35,750 bases of DNA, from positions 346,522-382,271 of the forward strand of contig NW_003107587.1 in the NCBI RefSeq assembly GCF_000003605.2, written 5' to 3'. The notes below the pieces were generated by a model. The model was not told where the DNA came from. It made no database searches and saw nothing but the letters and a program-made list of their open reading frames with translations. This document shows positions 1 to 11,149 of this stretch, piece by piece; position 1 is the stretch's first letter; each line of letters begins with the position of its first letter. This stretch comes from Saccoglossus kowalevskii (Eukaryota; Hemichordata; Enteropneusta; Harrimaniidae). A program made the translations under genes and the position numbers.

Positions 1-815
1 TTAATTAATTAGACAACTAGGCAATTACTTCCAGGTGGGTGGGGGTGGGTGGATAAATAATGTTGGTGGTGGTGGGTGTGATAAGGATGTGCCACCAGCA
101 CTTTTGTCAATACATGTACAGCCAACATTTGAAAAAAGGATACTCCTTTATAAGGTAATGTTTATAAAATGCATACTCCTCTCAGACAAAGGAAGTTGAC
201 CATATTAGGAACTATGATAACTGGCACAATTGACTTCCAAAATTTTGATTGGTTGACTGGTTTGGCAGACATCTTGAATTGAAATTAAACAGGAAGTGGC
301 TATTGGAAGATTTAGGCGATCTGTATTTTTCTTGTGGCAAATTACAACTATAACAGTCATGTAATTTGCCTCCTGCTGCCCCCATCTCTTAATTATTCTT
401 GTGAAAAACAGTAAAAATGCTAAAACTCTACAGAAGTTCCAGGCTATTTAATTTGAAACTCTAAATATATCACATCTCCTCAGGAACACCTTTAAGTTTG
501 AGAAAAGAAAACCAACATACATGTATGTCACGTAAATCACACAGATTTATGCTTTAAAATTCACATCACTGCGTTTCAGATGATTTCAAATATACCGTAT
601 ATATCACTGGGTACATATTAAGGCATACTCTACTGTTAGATTTTCAAACTGGGAACCGACAAAGCTGCTCCACTGCTTTAATTTGTTACGAATTACATGA
701 GCCGTTTTTCTGCCAGAATGAACAATTTTTACGGTTGAACGCTATTTAATGAATGTGAAATTGTAAACCCCCTTTCCAGACACCTTTTCTCAAAAAAGGG
801 ATCCCGTTCGGTGGG
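1..815. other. AT-rich non-coding sequence
   Basis: No gene seen. A G-rich stretch at 34-52 (runs of 2, 3, 5, 3 and 2 G separated by single T) could fold into a weak G-quadruplex. A 14-bp palindrome, ACATACATGTATGT, lies near 515-530. CpG is rare. Confidence 0.5.
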
Positions 816-852
816 ATATATATATATATATATATATATTTATATGTACGCT

Positions 853-932
<80 letters not shown>
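816..932. repeat. (TA)n microsatellite
   Basis: Two pure TA tracts (816-840 and 857-932) are separated by a short ATGTACGC-containing interruption. Both strands give spurious open frames of alternating Tyr-Ile, which are not genes. Confidence 0.97.
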
Positions 933-935
<3 letters not shown>

Positions 936-1065
936 ATGTATATAGGAAGCTAGATTTCCTAGAATTGTCAATTTTAGAAATTATATATATTTCGATTATT
1001 TTTGTCCAGAAATGGAGAAATACCACTCCTATAAGTACACAATTCACATCATTTGTTATTTTTAG

Positions 1066-1340
1066 TACGAGTGTACAGTGTTACAATCCATGGTCGCTAA
1101 GAGAGAAAGATATTTGCTCCTGAACGCCAACTACTTGCATGAAGCCTCGAGTGCAAGCACATTAGTATGCGAGAACTCCCGCCTAGGAGTTACAGATGTG
1201 AAAATTCCCAAAACAACAAAGCCAAAAGGCCGAAAAAGGATTACTAATGTGTCACCAGCTGTAAATAATGGTCATTTTTTCCATCACAGTGAACAATTGA
1301 TTGGTGACCGGCACAGTAGGACAAGTGCACTATTTGTTGA
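1066..1340 (+). CDS. Possible internal coding exon, unassigned
   Basis: A good acceptor (TTGTTATTTTTAG, ending at 1065) and a plausible donor (GTATGT from 1341) flank a continuous 91-codon frame. It reads [19 protein letters not shown] at the start and contains the basic AT-hook-like KPKGRKR about two thirds through. CpG is locally much denser than in the surrounding intron, as expected for constrained or recently inserted sequence. KGR-type motifs occur near the C-termini of some FAR1/MULE transposases, but that resemblance is weak and I do not assign a family. It lies antisense inside the inferred SAMD5 intron. No matching downstream exon of the right phase was found. Confidence 0.3.
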
Positions 1341-1560
1341 GTATGTGTACATTTCAACAATGATATTCATTTTGACTTCTTCCATGAAGGCCATGTGAAA
1401 TGTATCAGTTGTCACCATTACCTAAATTAAAAACTATATTAGCACTGTCGCTGGTGATGTCATATTTTCTAATACTTTTCATAATGCTTTACAAATGCAT
1501 CAATGCTACTCTGGTAAGGTGAGGTGTGTAGAGAAAATTCCCAGTGATTAGTCACATTAT

Positions 1561-1992
1561 GCTTGACCCCTAAAGCTTATACATCCTGGTACTTATGCTT
1601 GACCCCAAAAGGTCATACATCCTGGTATTTATGCTTGACCCCAAAAGGTCATACATCCTGGTATTTATGCTTGACCCCAAAAGGTCATACATTCTGGTAT
1701 TTATGCTTGACCCCAAAAGGTCATACATCCTGGTATTTATGCTTGACCCCTAAAGGTCATACATCCTGGTATTTATGCTTGACCCCAAAAGGTCATACAT
1801 TCTGGTATTTATGCTTGACCCCAAAAGGTCATACATTCTGGTATTTATGCTTGGCCCCAAAAGGTCATACATCCTGGTATTTATGCTTGACCCCAAAAGG
1901 TCACACATCCTGGTATTTATGCTTGACCCATAAAGGTCATACATCCTGGTATTTATGCTTCACTCCAAAAGGTCATACATCCTGGTACATTC
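1561..1992 (+). repeat. 36-bp minisatellite, 12 tandem copies
   Basis: Twelve head-to-tail copies of a 36-bp unit beginning GCTTGACCCCAAAAGGTCAT, with only scattered substitutions between copies. Because 36 is a multiple of three and the unit lacks stops, both strands show long open frames with 12-residue periodicity (for example TPKGHTSWYLCL). A 15-bp inverted copy of part of the unit lies just downstream at 2028-2042. Confidence 0.97.
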
Positions 1993-2027
1993 TAACTTTT
2001 GTATCCCCACATACACCCTGGAAAATG

Positions 2028-2042
2028 CCAGGATGTATGACC
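2028..2042 (-). repeat. Inverted partial copy of the 36-bp unit
   Basis: CCAGGATGTATGACC is the exact reverse complement of GGTCATACATCCTGG in the adjacent minisatellite, so the array end can fold back on itself. Confidence 0.85.
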
Positions 2043-4446
2043 TGAAATTAATAATGGAAAAAGACAAACCAATGTACAAAAGTTATTCAAGATGTTACAC
2101 ACAAAAAATTCAATGATCATCAATAACTCAGTTAGCTATCTCAAGAGAAAATAAATTTTCGTTATTTTGTGATCATCTCTAAAACTACTGGATCTGTCAT
2201 TTTAAGCTGGGGCAGGTCACTTAGGAAATGTCATGAAGCATTTATTTACTACATGAAACAAAAGGGGATCTTGACACTGTGCACAGTGGATAATTTAGAA
2301 ATAAAAAACAACACTGTGACTGGATCTCTACCTGTGGCAGTCCTAGAATAATTTGCTACTGTTATATTCACAGAGTTACTTTAAGGGTCAAGAAAAAATC
2401 AATATTATTGAAGGTTGTAGATGCGAAAAATTATTTTTAAAAATATGAAATATCCTGAGGCATTTTGAGTAAATTATTATTCTGATAAAAGTCAATATCG
2501 ACGAGAAACATTACATTAATTCAGCTTTAATTTTATTCATTCAAATTCAAGGTGAATTTTCACAATTATTTTAACGACTTTCTTCATTCAAATTCAATTT
2601 CAAGGTTGAAATTGAACAAACTTATTTAGTATTTATTTATTTATTAACCAATTTCTAGGAAAATATATGGAGATTTCTTTAATTAAAATGTGAACAAAAA
2701 TAAAAAAGTCAAAAATGAGGTGGGAGAATTTTTTGAACCGTTGTAGATTTCATTACATTGAAGTCGGCAATGAATGCCTTTCAATGTAAGTTCAGTGTGA
2801 TGCATGTGTAACGTATTCACAGAACCGTGGAGTAATTGAATTTGTGTATAGCAATAAACATCACTCATCAGTATATACCGAGCAGTCGGCTGTGCCAAAT
2901 GTATACGATCGGCAAGAGACGAGATTGTGCTTAGCGGCTTTCTCAATTTATTGAGAGATGTTTCGTAGCTCCCCACTGCTGATTCAACATAAAGAAGATA
3001 TTTGTATGCGCGGTGCCGTAGTCATTTATTGAGTTAATATTCCATGATATATTGATTTTCGGAAAGTACATTTTATGCGCACAAAAGCGATAATCAGATC
3101 GCAGGATGCTGTTCATTACTACAGCAATGATGAGTATATACATCATTAAGGGGACGTGATACAGCAAGCTTTGTCATGTAAAGGAATTTCCCGGAATCTT
3201 CATTGCCAATTCCCCTCAGGATTTCGCCATTATCCGTAATGCCAACTAGGGACATTGTGCCAAGGACAGCAGGGACCAGAGATTCAACACAATTGCTCAG
3301 TTCACACAAATTAGTCAATGACTAACGTAATTTCCTATACATGTACGTTGTAAATCTGAGAGTCTACATTTTTTTTTAAATAAATTTTCAGATTTCTTTT
3401 CAGTTTCTTACGAGTGTAACAATTGCTGGGGGAAAAACACACCCATGTAGAGCTGTATGATCTGTAAACTATTTGATTTGATTTAATTTTCTACTTGGAT
3501 TCACTATTACAAGTATAAGGCACAATAGTACTTTTACTGACTGTAAAAACTATGACTGCATGCCAACATAATGTGAAAACAGTTGCCACTATAGTAAAAA
3601 TAATTCCACTGATAATAACGTTTCGTAATCTAAACTAATTCTCTGTTTTCTATGAGGGTACACAAAGAAATTAACCTTTTAGACTTTTGTCATTTTTCAT
3701 AAAATGAATCCACTTGATTTATTCCAGATTTTCTTTCAACAATTTTGACCAAGACTTCCTGTATGACCAATTTCCTCTATGCAAATTTGTCACTGAGAAA
3801 TGTAGTGATTTCGTCTCAAAAACCAGCTTGTAGAAAATACATCAAAATAAATGAAATTTTTCCTTGACTGGCAAATTTGACTAAGAAACCCGGGCACCTG
3901 ACTGGGAAAATTGAGAAAAAATAGTCAAAAGGAAACACACTGCAAATGATAATTTTTGTATATTTGGATCAAAATTAACAAAGAAATTATAGAAAAAAAT
4001 TGAAAAATGTGCAAAATGTGCAAAATGTTCAATGGTGGGAAAACATGATGGTTCAAAGTGCTGAGAATTCTCATTCATTCAGAGAAAATGTTTGGTAAAA
4101 TATTTGCCAGGAAAATATAATATACAAGTGATATGTGAATTTTTTTTTTTAAATCTTGAATTCTGTTTCTCGTGAATAATTGGGTTTTACTTTGCGTTAT
4201 TGTTTCCAATAAATATCAGTTGACACATACTAGCTTTGTGAGGTCATGTTATTATCTAACCCTTACGATTACAGAACTCCTCGAACACAGGAAATTATAG
4301 AAATTAATCAAAAGACGCCTAGTCAAGTTATTATGTGGTATGTTTGAGGAGTCGCAAACTAGAAATGCTAAAAATAGAACATGACAAAGTTACCAATCTA
4401 CACCCAGAAAATTTCTGAGATGAGATCAGATATATATTTAACTTTA
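2043..4446. other. Non-coding sequence with one CpG-normal island
   Basis: Mostly AT-rich intronic-type sequence with no recognised gene. A short open stretch at 2136-2351 on the plus strand ends in a stop but has neither an ATG start nor a convincing acceptor. The segment about 2760-3300 has many CpGs and a minus-strand open frame, listed separately. The rest is low-complexity A/T sequence. Confidence 0.5.
3094..3318 (-). CDS. Unassigned minus-strand open frame in CpG-rich island
   Basis: A 74-codon frame starting at a TTG with balanced composition, containing SLVGITDNGEILRGIGNE in the middle. It lies in a 540-bp island whose CpG content is several times that of its surroundings. It has no convincing donor and no recognised family. 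It could be an exon, part of a young transposon, or an unmethylated regulatory element with a chance frame. Confidence 0.15.
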   Translation of the reverse strand: MTNLCELSNCVESLVPAVLGTMSLVGITDNGEILRGIGNEDSGKFLYMTKLAVSRPLNDVYTHHCCSNEQHPAI

Positions 4447-4648
4447 CTGTAAAAGCATTAATTTTTACTGGAATTTGATTCACTTTTTTGGTACATTGAG
4501 CACATTCACAGATTTCTAAATCACAGATTATCAGCTGAAATAACAAGTTCTATTGCAATTTTACATGTTGATGTGCATTTTATTAATTTAAGCAGGATCT
4601 CATTTATCAGCGAAATTAAAACCCAGTGAATAATTAATGCATTAACAG
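4447..4648 (+). mobile_element. MITE, Tc1/mariner-like, 202 bp
   Basis: Terminal inverted repeats run from CTGTAAAAGCATTAATTTTT on the left to the complement of AATTAATGCATTAACAG on the right. TA dinucleotides flank both ends (4445-4446, 4649-4650), the target duplication expected of Tc1/mariner elements. There is no coding capacity. The ends resemble those of the CTGTAGAATAC family found at three other sites in the window. Confidence 0.75.
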
Positions 4649-4650
4649 TA

Positions 4651-5138
4651 CCTCAAGTGATATTCTTTAAAATATTAATATTAGTGAGCAAACAAATCTG
4701 GACAGTTTTTGTTGTGATTTGTTTTTAGAGTATGGTGACAGAAGTCGGGAAAAACCATTATCATTTCATAGGGGTGTTAGAGAGTTAAAAGCCAATTTGT
4801 ATTTTCTGAAATAAACTTCAATTCTAGAAAGCAGTCGTTGGCATGTTTGTAGCCATGACAACACAGACACACAGACATATAAAAGTCGAGGAAAATTTTC
4901 TATTATTTTAGTCTTTCATAAAAATTGTATTTTTCTTTTTTGTTGTTGAATGTACTGACATTCTTAACTGATGTACAACATAACTAATTACTGATCAGGA
5001 ATATTTTTGACAAGCCAAAAAGTATGTGATTAGAAATCTGATACAAATTATTCATTGCTCAGAGTTGGAGCTTCTTACCGCTTTAGTTAGTAACACAACA
5101 ACTGTGACATACTCACTCCACTAATCTGATTAGAAGTT
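4651..5138. other. Non-coding AT-rich spacer
   Basis: No gene, structured RNA or clear repeat seen. Confidence 0.5.
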
Positions 5139-5139
5139 A

Positions 5140-5340
5140 TTGTAAAATACTTTATTTTAGCTAGATTTAATTTTTGCTGAAAGGACTTTTTTGGTGATTT
5201 GTATGGAATTTATTTTCACTGATTTTTGCCAAGTTGAATGTAAAATATAGGAAAAAAAGGTATATTCGCTGGATTTTATTTTCACTAAATCATTCCTTCA
5301 GCGAAAAATTAATTCCAAGCGAAAATAAAGTATTTGACAG
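5140..5340 (+). mobile_element. MITE copy A (CTGTAGAATAC family), 201 bp
   Basis: The left end TTGTAAAATACTTTATTTTA and the complementary right end GCGAAAATAAAGTATTTGACAG flank an AT-rich non-coding core. TA is present on both flanks (5138-5139, 5341-5342). It matches copies at 9011 and 13685 along its length. Confidence 0.85.
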
Positions 5341-5342
5341 TA

Positions 5343-6380
5343 TTGAGCATTGCTGCGTGGGCGTATGTATCTGACATCACTTGTTTATATTATGTTCAAT
5401 ACTTTAGTTTCGCTATGAAGTAATGTCTGGCAGCACTGCGTTATTGATTTATAGTTTCCTGCATTAATATAGGGAGAGAAGCAAAACTGGCTACATAAAA
5501 CTGGTTAATAAAGTCTATAATTTATCATTGTTTAAATTAGATATTTGGAGACCAGATACACTATTGAAAATAATTTCCTCCACTCAAAGTTTTTCTGGTT
5601 AATAAACATGATTAAACCATATTCAATATGTCAAAAAAGCTCTAACATCAATTTAATTAACTAACTGTGTTAACCAGTCAGGGTCTAGACTGAATGCTTC
5701 CTTGAAATCAGGCCATAATGTGCATGTGTGCATTGACATTGAATAGGTTTCCACACCATATCCCACAGTTGTCAATTTAACCACTACTCTAAGCATTAAA
5801 TTTACATATTAAGTGAGTATTAATTGCTAATTTACATATCTCTCCCGTCAATCTATCTTCTTAAAGCTGGTGAAAAATTGCCGAAATGCAGTTCCTGTTT
5901 ACTGAGCTGTTTGCAAATTAGATTAAACAAACTACTTTATATGCAGCGTCCCGTTTAGGACATAAATTTGACAAGGTACGCTACACATAAGGACAGTCAA
6001 AATGGCTACTTGACTGCATCAGTGATGATGCCGTAAATAATGATCATCCATTAGTTCGCAGAAAATGTGCGGAATAATGACCCTGGGAAAACTGAAACAA
6101 TTTGGCAAATGTTGCACAAACGTGTATCATTCAAAAGTTCATTACATGTGTATTGCCGAAAAACATGAATTCTGCAATTCTAAAAAAACACTACACAGGT
6201 GCAATAATTAAAAACTTCATTAGCCAAGGGAAATAGAACACATTAGATAAAAGTTGAGAATAAATAAATGCAATTCACAAGATAGCAAAATGTGCAATGA
6301 AGGTATGAAAGGTCAGCACAAGTAGGACATGAATTTGTAATTTCATGCAGATTATTTTAACTGTTTTGTTTTTGTTAGAT
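5343..6380. other. Non-coding AT-rich spacer
   Basis: No gene, structured RNA or clear repeat seen. Confidence 0.5.
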
Positions 6381-6828
6381 ATGAATGAATGTCAATGAAT
6401 GCCAATGACTCTCAATGAATGAATGTCAATGAATGCAATGACTCTCAATGAATGAATGTCAATGAATGCAATGACTGTCAAGGAATGACTGTCAAGAGAT
6501 GGCAATGAATGTCAATGAATGAATGTCAATGAATGCAATGACTGTCAAGGAATGACTGTCAAGAGATGGCAATGAATGTCAATGAATGAATGTCAATGAC
6601 TGTCAGTGAATGAATTCCAATGAATCCAATGACTGTCAATGAATGAATGCCAATGAATGAATGCCAATGAATGTCAATAAATGAATGTCAATGACTGCCA
6701 ATAAATGAATGCCAATGACTGTCAGTGAATGAATTCCAATGAATCCAATGACTGTCAATGAATGAATGCCAATGAATGAATGCCAATGACTGTCGATGAA
6801 TTAATGTCAATGAATTGATGTCAATGAA
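6381..6828 (+). repeat. AATG/GTCAATGA-based tandem array with higher-order units
   Basis: A degenerate array of AATG, GTCAATGA and GCCAATGA words. Higher-order duplication is visible: a 67-bp block starting ACTGTCAAGGAATGACTGTC recurs at 6474 and 6541, and a block of about 119 bp starting TGTCAGTGAATGAATTCC recurs at 6601 and 6719. Confidence 0.93.
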
Positions 6829-7403
6829 AGTGAAATTCATACTCAATTATCTAACTGCGATTTCCAGTCAAACAAAACATCCATAACCATAAAATATATA
6901 ATGACCATAGGGTGTGTGTAATTCTCAAGGTTTTAAACAGACATTGCTGCACTTAGCAGATTGCACGAAACATTTCAATGTGATGAAAGGTCTTCTTTTA
7001 ATAGGTAAATAGTATTGAGCAGATGAACTTTTGTTGTTGTCATATGTTATGGATGAGTTATAGTAATGAAATATATGATACAAGTCATGCTACATTTGTA
7101 TAATGCTACAAAGCAATTTGCAATATTAACACAGACAACAAAGCTACTTCAGAGGACTATTACTGATTGGGTGTTTTTTTTCTGTGCCAGTAACATTATC
7201 TATCAGGAGTGATGAGAAAAAAAATTTCCACAGAGAAAACAAGAAAAAAATTTGCAGAGAAAATTTTTAATATGCAATTTAACAGTTCAAGAAGCAAAAT
7301 GATGAGAATAATTACCCTCATTTGCTAACAGTAACCACAAAATATTACGGCAGCATCATCATTTGATGATGTTCAATTTTGATAAGTAGGGGTATCTCAA
7401 ATC
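6829..7403. other. Non-coding spacer
   Basis: No gene seen. Purine-rich GAGAAAA-type sequence at about 7211-7275 resembles the interior of the inverted-repeat element at 14343, but no ends can be defined. Confidence 0.45.
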
Positions 7404-7683
7404 GTTTTTTTGCATTCGGCTCGCACCGTTCACATAATATGTGAGTTCTTGCATACATAGCGAACTTTTCACTGTCATCCTAAGAAAGAAAGTCACAGCT
7501 ACTTTCGTAAAATTTGGTTCTGCCAAATGCCCTTGAATTATTTTTTGCGTCACACGTTCGGCCGGCACCGTTCACGTAATATGCGAGTTCTTGCATATAT
7601 AGTGAAGATTCCACTGTCATCCTAAGACAGAAAGTCACAGCTACTTTCGTAAAATTTGGTTCTGCTGAATGCCCTTGAATCAT
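7404..7683. repeat. Tandem duplication of a 142-bp unit
   Basis: Two adjacent copies share GCACCGTTCAC, GAGTTCTTGCATA, CACTGTCATCCTAAGA and AAGTCACAGCTACTTTCG in the same order, offset by 142 bp (for example GCACCGTTCAC at 7423 and 7565). A few substitutions and a small indel near the junction separate them. Minus-strand open frames through the unit repeat with it and are not considered genes. Confidence 0.9.
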
Positions 7684-9008
7684 AAAAATTAATAAATTAA
7701 AAATGTGACTATTTGCAGTGTCTAATGGGAATAAGAATATTTGACAAATAACATATGAATAATGAAATACGGATCACAAAAGTAGTTACAAAAATTATCG
7801 TTTCTTTGTATTCAATAATTCGTTCACAAATGCAATTAATCATCTAAAGCAGTTGACATTTATTACTTTTTTTTGCTGAATTAAAAATTGAATTGAATAT
7901 GGACCTAATTTTAGCTATTAAACGCTCATACATGTACTAAAACGGTATCTACTCGTGACCTCAAATTGACCTTTCATTTAATGTGTATACATAATTGATG
8001 TCTGAAACCATCCCCTAATTGTAGGTACAAAAATAATTAAAAAACAAAAACATTATATCAGAAAGAGGTTACATTAGTCGTGTTTAGAGTCATTACGTAC
8101 ATATCGATCCATAAAACAAACATAGAATAAAGCAAAAACAGCTCGGATTTAAATCTAATATGACTCCAATCAGTATAGATCAATACAACAAACAACATGT
8201 GACATTCAGTAAATAACATCGTTCTAAATGTCATCAAGCATGTAACCATACTTATATCTGAATGTATCTATAATGAGTATGAGCGTGATGTAAATGAACA
8301 ACTTAATTATTTACTGGACTTTAATTTCGCTATTTTCGCTGATAGGTAAAATCCACTAAATTAAATCTACGTAAACATGTAAAATAACAATAAAACTCAT
8401 TGTTTCCTTGACAAATTCGTGAAATTTAAACACAGTGGATATGCTCAAAACATCAAAATAGTGAAATAAAATGTCAGTGATGAATAAATGGTTGTACAGT
8501 ATATACAACCTGGAAATTAGGCTGATGATTTTAACGATATAAGCGGGCAGTCAAACTCAGAAAATATAAAATCTCAAAAACATAGCTAAATCACCCCATC
8601 ACATTACAACACATGTGCTTTGTAAATATTTTACTTGTCATTGTGGTTAGCTATGGCAGTTATTTTACCACCTACTGTTACTTATAAGTATTCCTAAGAT
8701 AATGCACTGGGGGGAAGGGGGTAATTTTATATTATTTTGTAGGTCATGATTATTTTTGTAATCTCTTACCCTGAACTGAACATTCTTCATTAGAAGTTAT
8801 GTGCATACGTTGTATTGAATACATAACACTAAGATACAGATAGCAGGATACAAACTAGTGGTTGTATTGTATATCTATGTATGTACATAACCAAGAGACA
8901 CAGTGACTTTAATATAGAACCAATAATATATGCTAGGTTTACATGGCAGCATTTTATGGGCGTGCTCCTCCCACCATTCAATTAACAGGAGATAATCTCT
9001 TGTACATT
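7684..9008. other. Non-coding AT-rich spacer
   Basis: No gene seen. Words such as TTTCGCTATTTTCGCTGA near 8325 suggest a decayed member of the MITE family listed elsewhere, but its ends cannot be defined. Confidence 0.45.
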
Positions 9009-9010
9009 TA

Positions 9011-9219
9011 CTGTAGAATACTTTATTTTAGCTGGAATTAATTTTTGCTGAAAAGACTTTTTGGATGTTTTGTATGTTATTTATTTTCACTAATTTTTAA
9101 AAAGTTGAATGTAAAATATATTAAAAAAAGCTATATTAGATGAATTTTGTTTTCACTGAATCATTCCTTCAGCGAAAATAGTGAAAATTAGTTCCAAGCG
9201 AAAATAAAGTATTTCACAG
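9011..9219 (+). mobile_element. MITE copy B (CTGTAGAATAC family), 209 bp
   Basis: The best-preserved copy. The left end is CTGTAGAATACTTTATTTTA and the right end CGAAAATAAAGTATTTCACAG, with TA on both sides (9009-9010, 9220-9221). It has no coding capacity and the same orientation as copy A. The TA target and short inverted ends point to mobilisation by a Tc1/mariner-type transposase not present here. Confidence 0.9.
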
Positions 9220-9221
9220 TA

Positions 9222-11149
9222 AACTGTTGTGGCTGAGTGTGGTTTTATGTTTGGCTTGATTTGCTCAGAGCTGAGCTGGAACAGCGCTTTTGACATATGG
9301 GGTTCTTGTTTAAACAGTCGGGTCTTGTCAGTTTTCAGTCCTGTTAGTGTTCAACCCCGGGAGTGTACTGGGGCTGAATTTTGCCCAATCTACGCATGTT
9401 TCCCTGCTGTTGGGCTACGATAAAATGTAAAAGTGAGTACATGTAATACAGGTTGTTGCAAGCAGGTTTCACTCATACTATATAAATGTGAGTTCATATA
9501 GACTGCCTGCTGTAGACACATTTAACTAACCGAATCAAAATACAGTAGAACCCAGGAAAAACAAACACCAAATGAAGTAAGATTGACAGGCGAGGTCAGT
9601 TCAGATTGCACAGAAAAGGTGTTTTTTGACATCTAATATACGCATGCCTCAAAATACATGGCAAGAATTGCGTAGATGCTCCACCTGGATGCTTTGATGC
9701 CCTGCAGTAATTTCTGAACAATCAATCCAAGGCATATTTAGAAATTTGGGCTGTGAAATTGTGTGCTCTTAGAACACTGAAGTTAAAGCTCTGGTTATAG
9801 CATATGCTTAACATTTTTAGCTCCAGACTTTCTTGCCTCAAATTTTTCTGCACTTTTTTTCTGATATTCTTCAATATTTCTGGAATTGAACCCTAATTTG
9901 TGGCCAACAGACAATATTTGAGTCAATTTTCAGTTTTTATTCAAAAAAATTGGTTATTTTTGTCCCAATCTTCTGAAAGGAAGTGTAGACTATAAACAGG
10001 ACTTTTTTATGAATTTGTGATGAAATGAGGGAACTGGTTAAAGTACCGAGAGTTGTTCCAATTTGGTATGCGTCAGTCTTCGATAGTTACATAAATATTA
10101 AAGTCAAACATACTTGTGTTTAAACTACTGAATGTTTATGGCGCCACGCTAAAAATAACTATTACAGTAACAGCCTCTTGGCCGAGCTATATTTAGAATG
10201 AAACATCCTATGTTTTCAAAGACACCTGAGAATACAGTGAGAATGGAAGTCAAGATGAACTTGATTTGAAATTTATTGAGAGAGATTGAAAAACAACTAA
10301 GGTTTTTATCATGAGTGTTCCATGATAATCAAGTGGTATTTGTGGTTGTATTGCTTTATAAGCAAACAATTAAATTTGCACTAATATATGCACATACGTA
10401 AATGAGTTTTCCCAAGACTAATTCATCACAACTTTGTTCATTTCATTTACTGGTGAGAAAGCTGTACGTCTTAAAGATTCATTTCTTTACAATAGTTCAC
10501 TCTGTACCAGTAATAGCTTTTTATGCTGGTGGCTCATTTTACAGAACTTTTCAGTATATTCGAGAACGTGCAAACTATGCTAATACAACAAAAATGACAA
10601 CTTTCAAATGCCCGTAACTTTTGAAATTAAATGGTCTTAAAAGGCTCATATACTACAAAACAGCAACTTGAATTTCAACATATGCATTTTAATTTCTCCA
10701 GTTTATTCACACAGAATAAGACTACATCTAAAGACTATAGGCGAGAAATGAAATTTGAGATTTTTTTCCGTTATGGAATATCCCTGGGCAGATCTTTTTA
10801 GCATTATCTCCACAACACAGGAGGGAGCGGTTGTGCGCGGAAATGTACATTTAGTGTATGCAGCGGGGGGTAGTAGAGGGGACGGACAAACTGTAGATCC
10901 ACCGGGAAATAAACCACAGCATGAAGCTCGCTTTGTTGGGATATACCAATGAAAGATAACACAGAGTAGCAGAATTATGCATAACTACATCTCATCAATA
11001 ACTTTAAAGCAAATTTTGTGCTAAAAAATTTAGCAGTATATGAAAATACGAAAATAAATAAAAAATATGTAATATGCAAATGTAATTAAAGAAATTTATA
11101 ATTCACAAATTTAAATATGGTAGAAATGTCACTTATCTAGTAGAAGCAA
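9222..11149. other. Non-coding sequence with two CpG-containing islets
   Basis: No gene recognised. Two short stretches are richer in G+C and CpG than their surroundings: 9229-9423, and 10755-10950. The second has a 59-codon plus-strand ATG frame (10776-10952, starting MEYPWADLF) with no family resemblance. The remainder is AT-rich. Confidence 0.45.

Noticed and set aside
34-52. G-rich stretch as G-quadruplex
   Set aside because: Only three runs have three or more G, so a stable three-tetrad structure is doubtful.
746-1123. Three overlapping open frames of alternating Tyr-Ile
   Set aside because: They are translations of the (TA)n microsatellite and its flanks, with no protein character outside the repeat.
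1563-2045. 160-codon frame with 12-residue repeats
   Set aside because: It follows from a stop-free 36-bp minisatellite, starts at a TTG and is mirrored by an open frame on the other strand.
8311-8440. Possible fifth MITE copy
   Set aside because: It shares TTTCGCT/GAAAA words with the CTGTAGAATAC family, but terminal repeats and TA flanks could not be defined.
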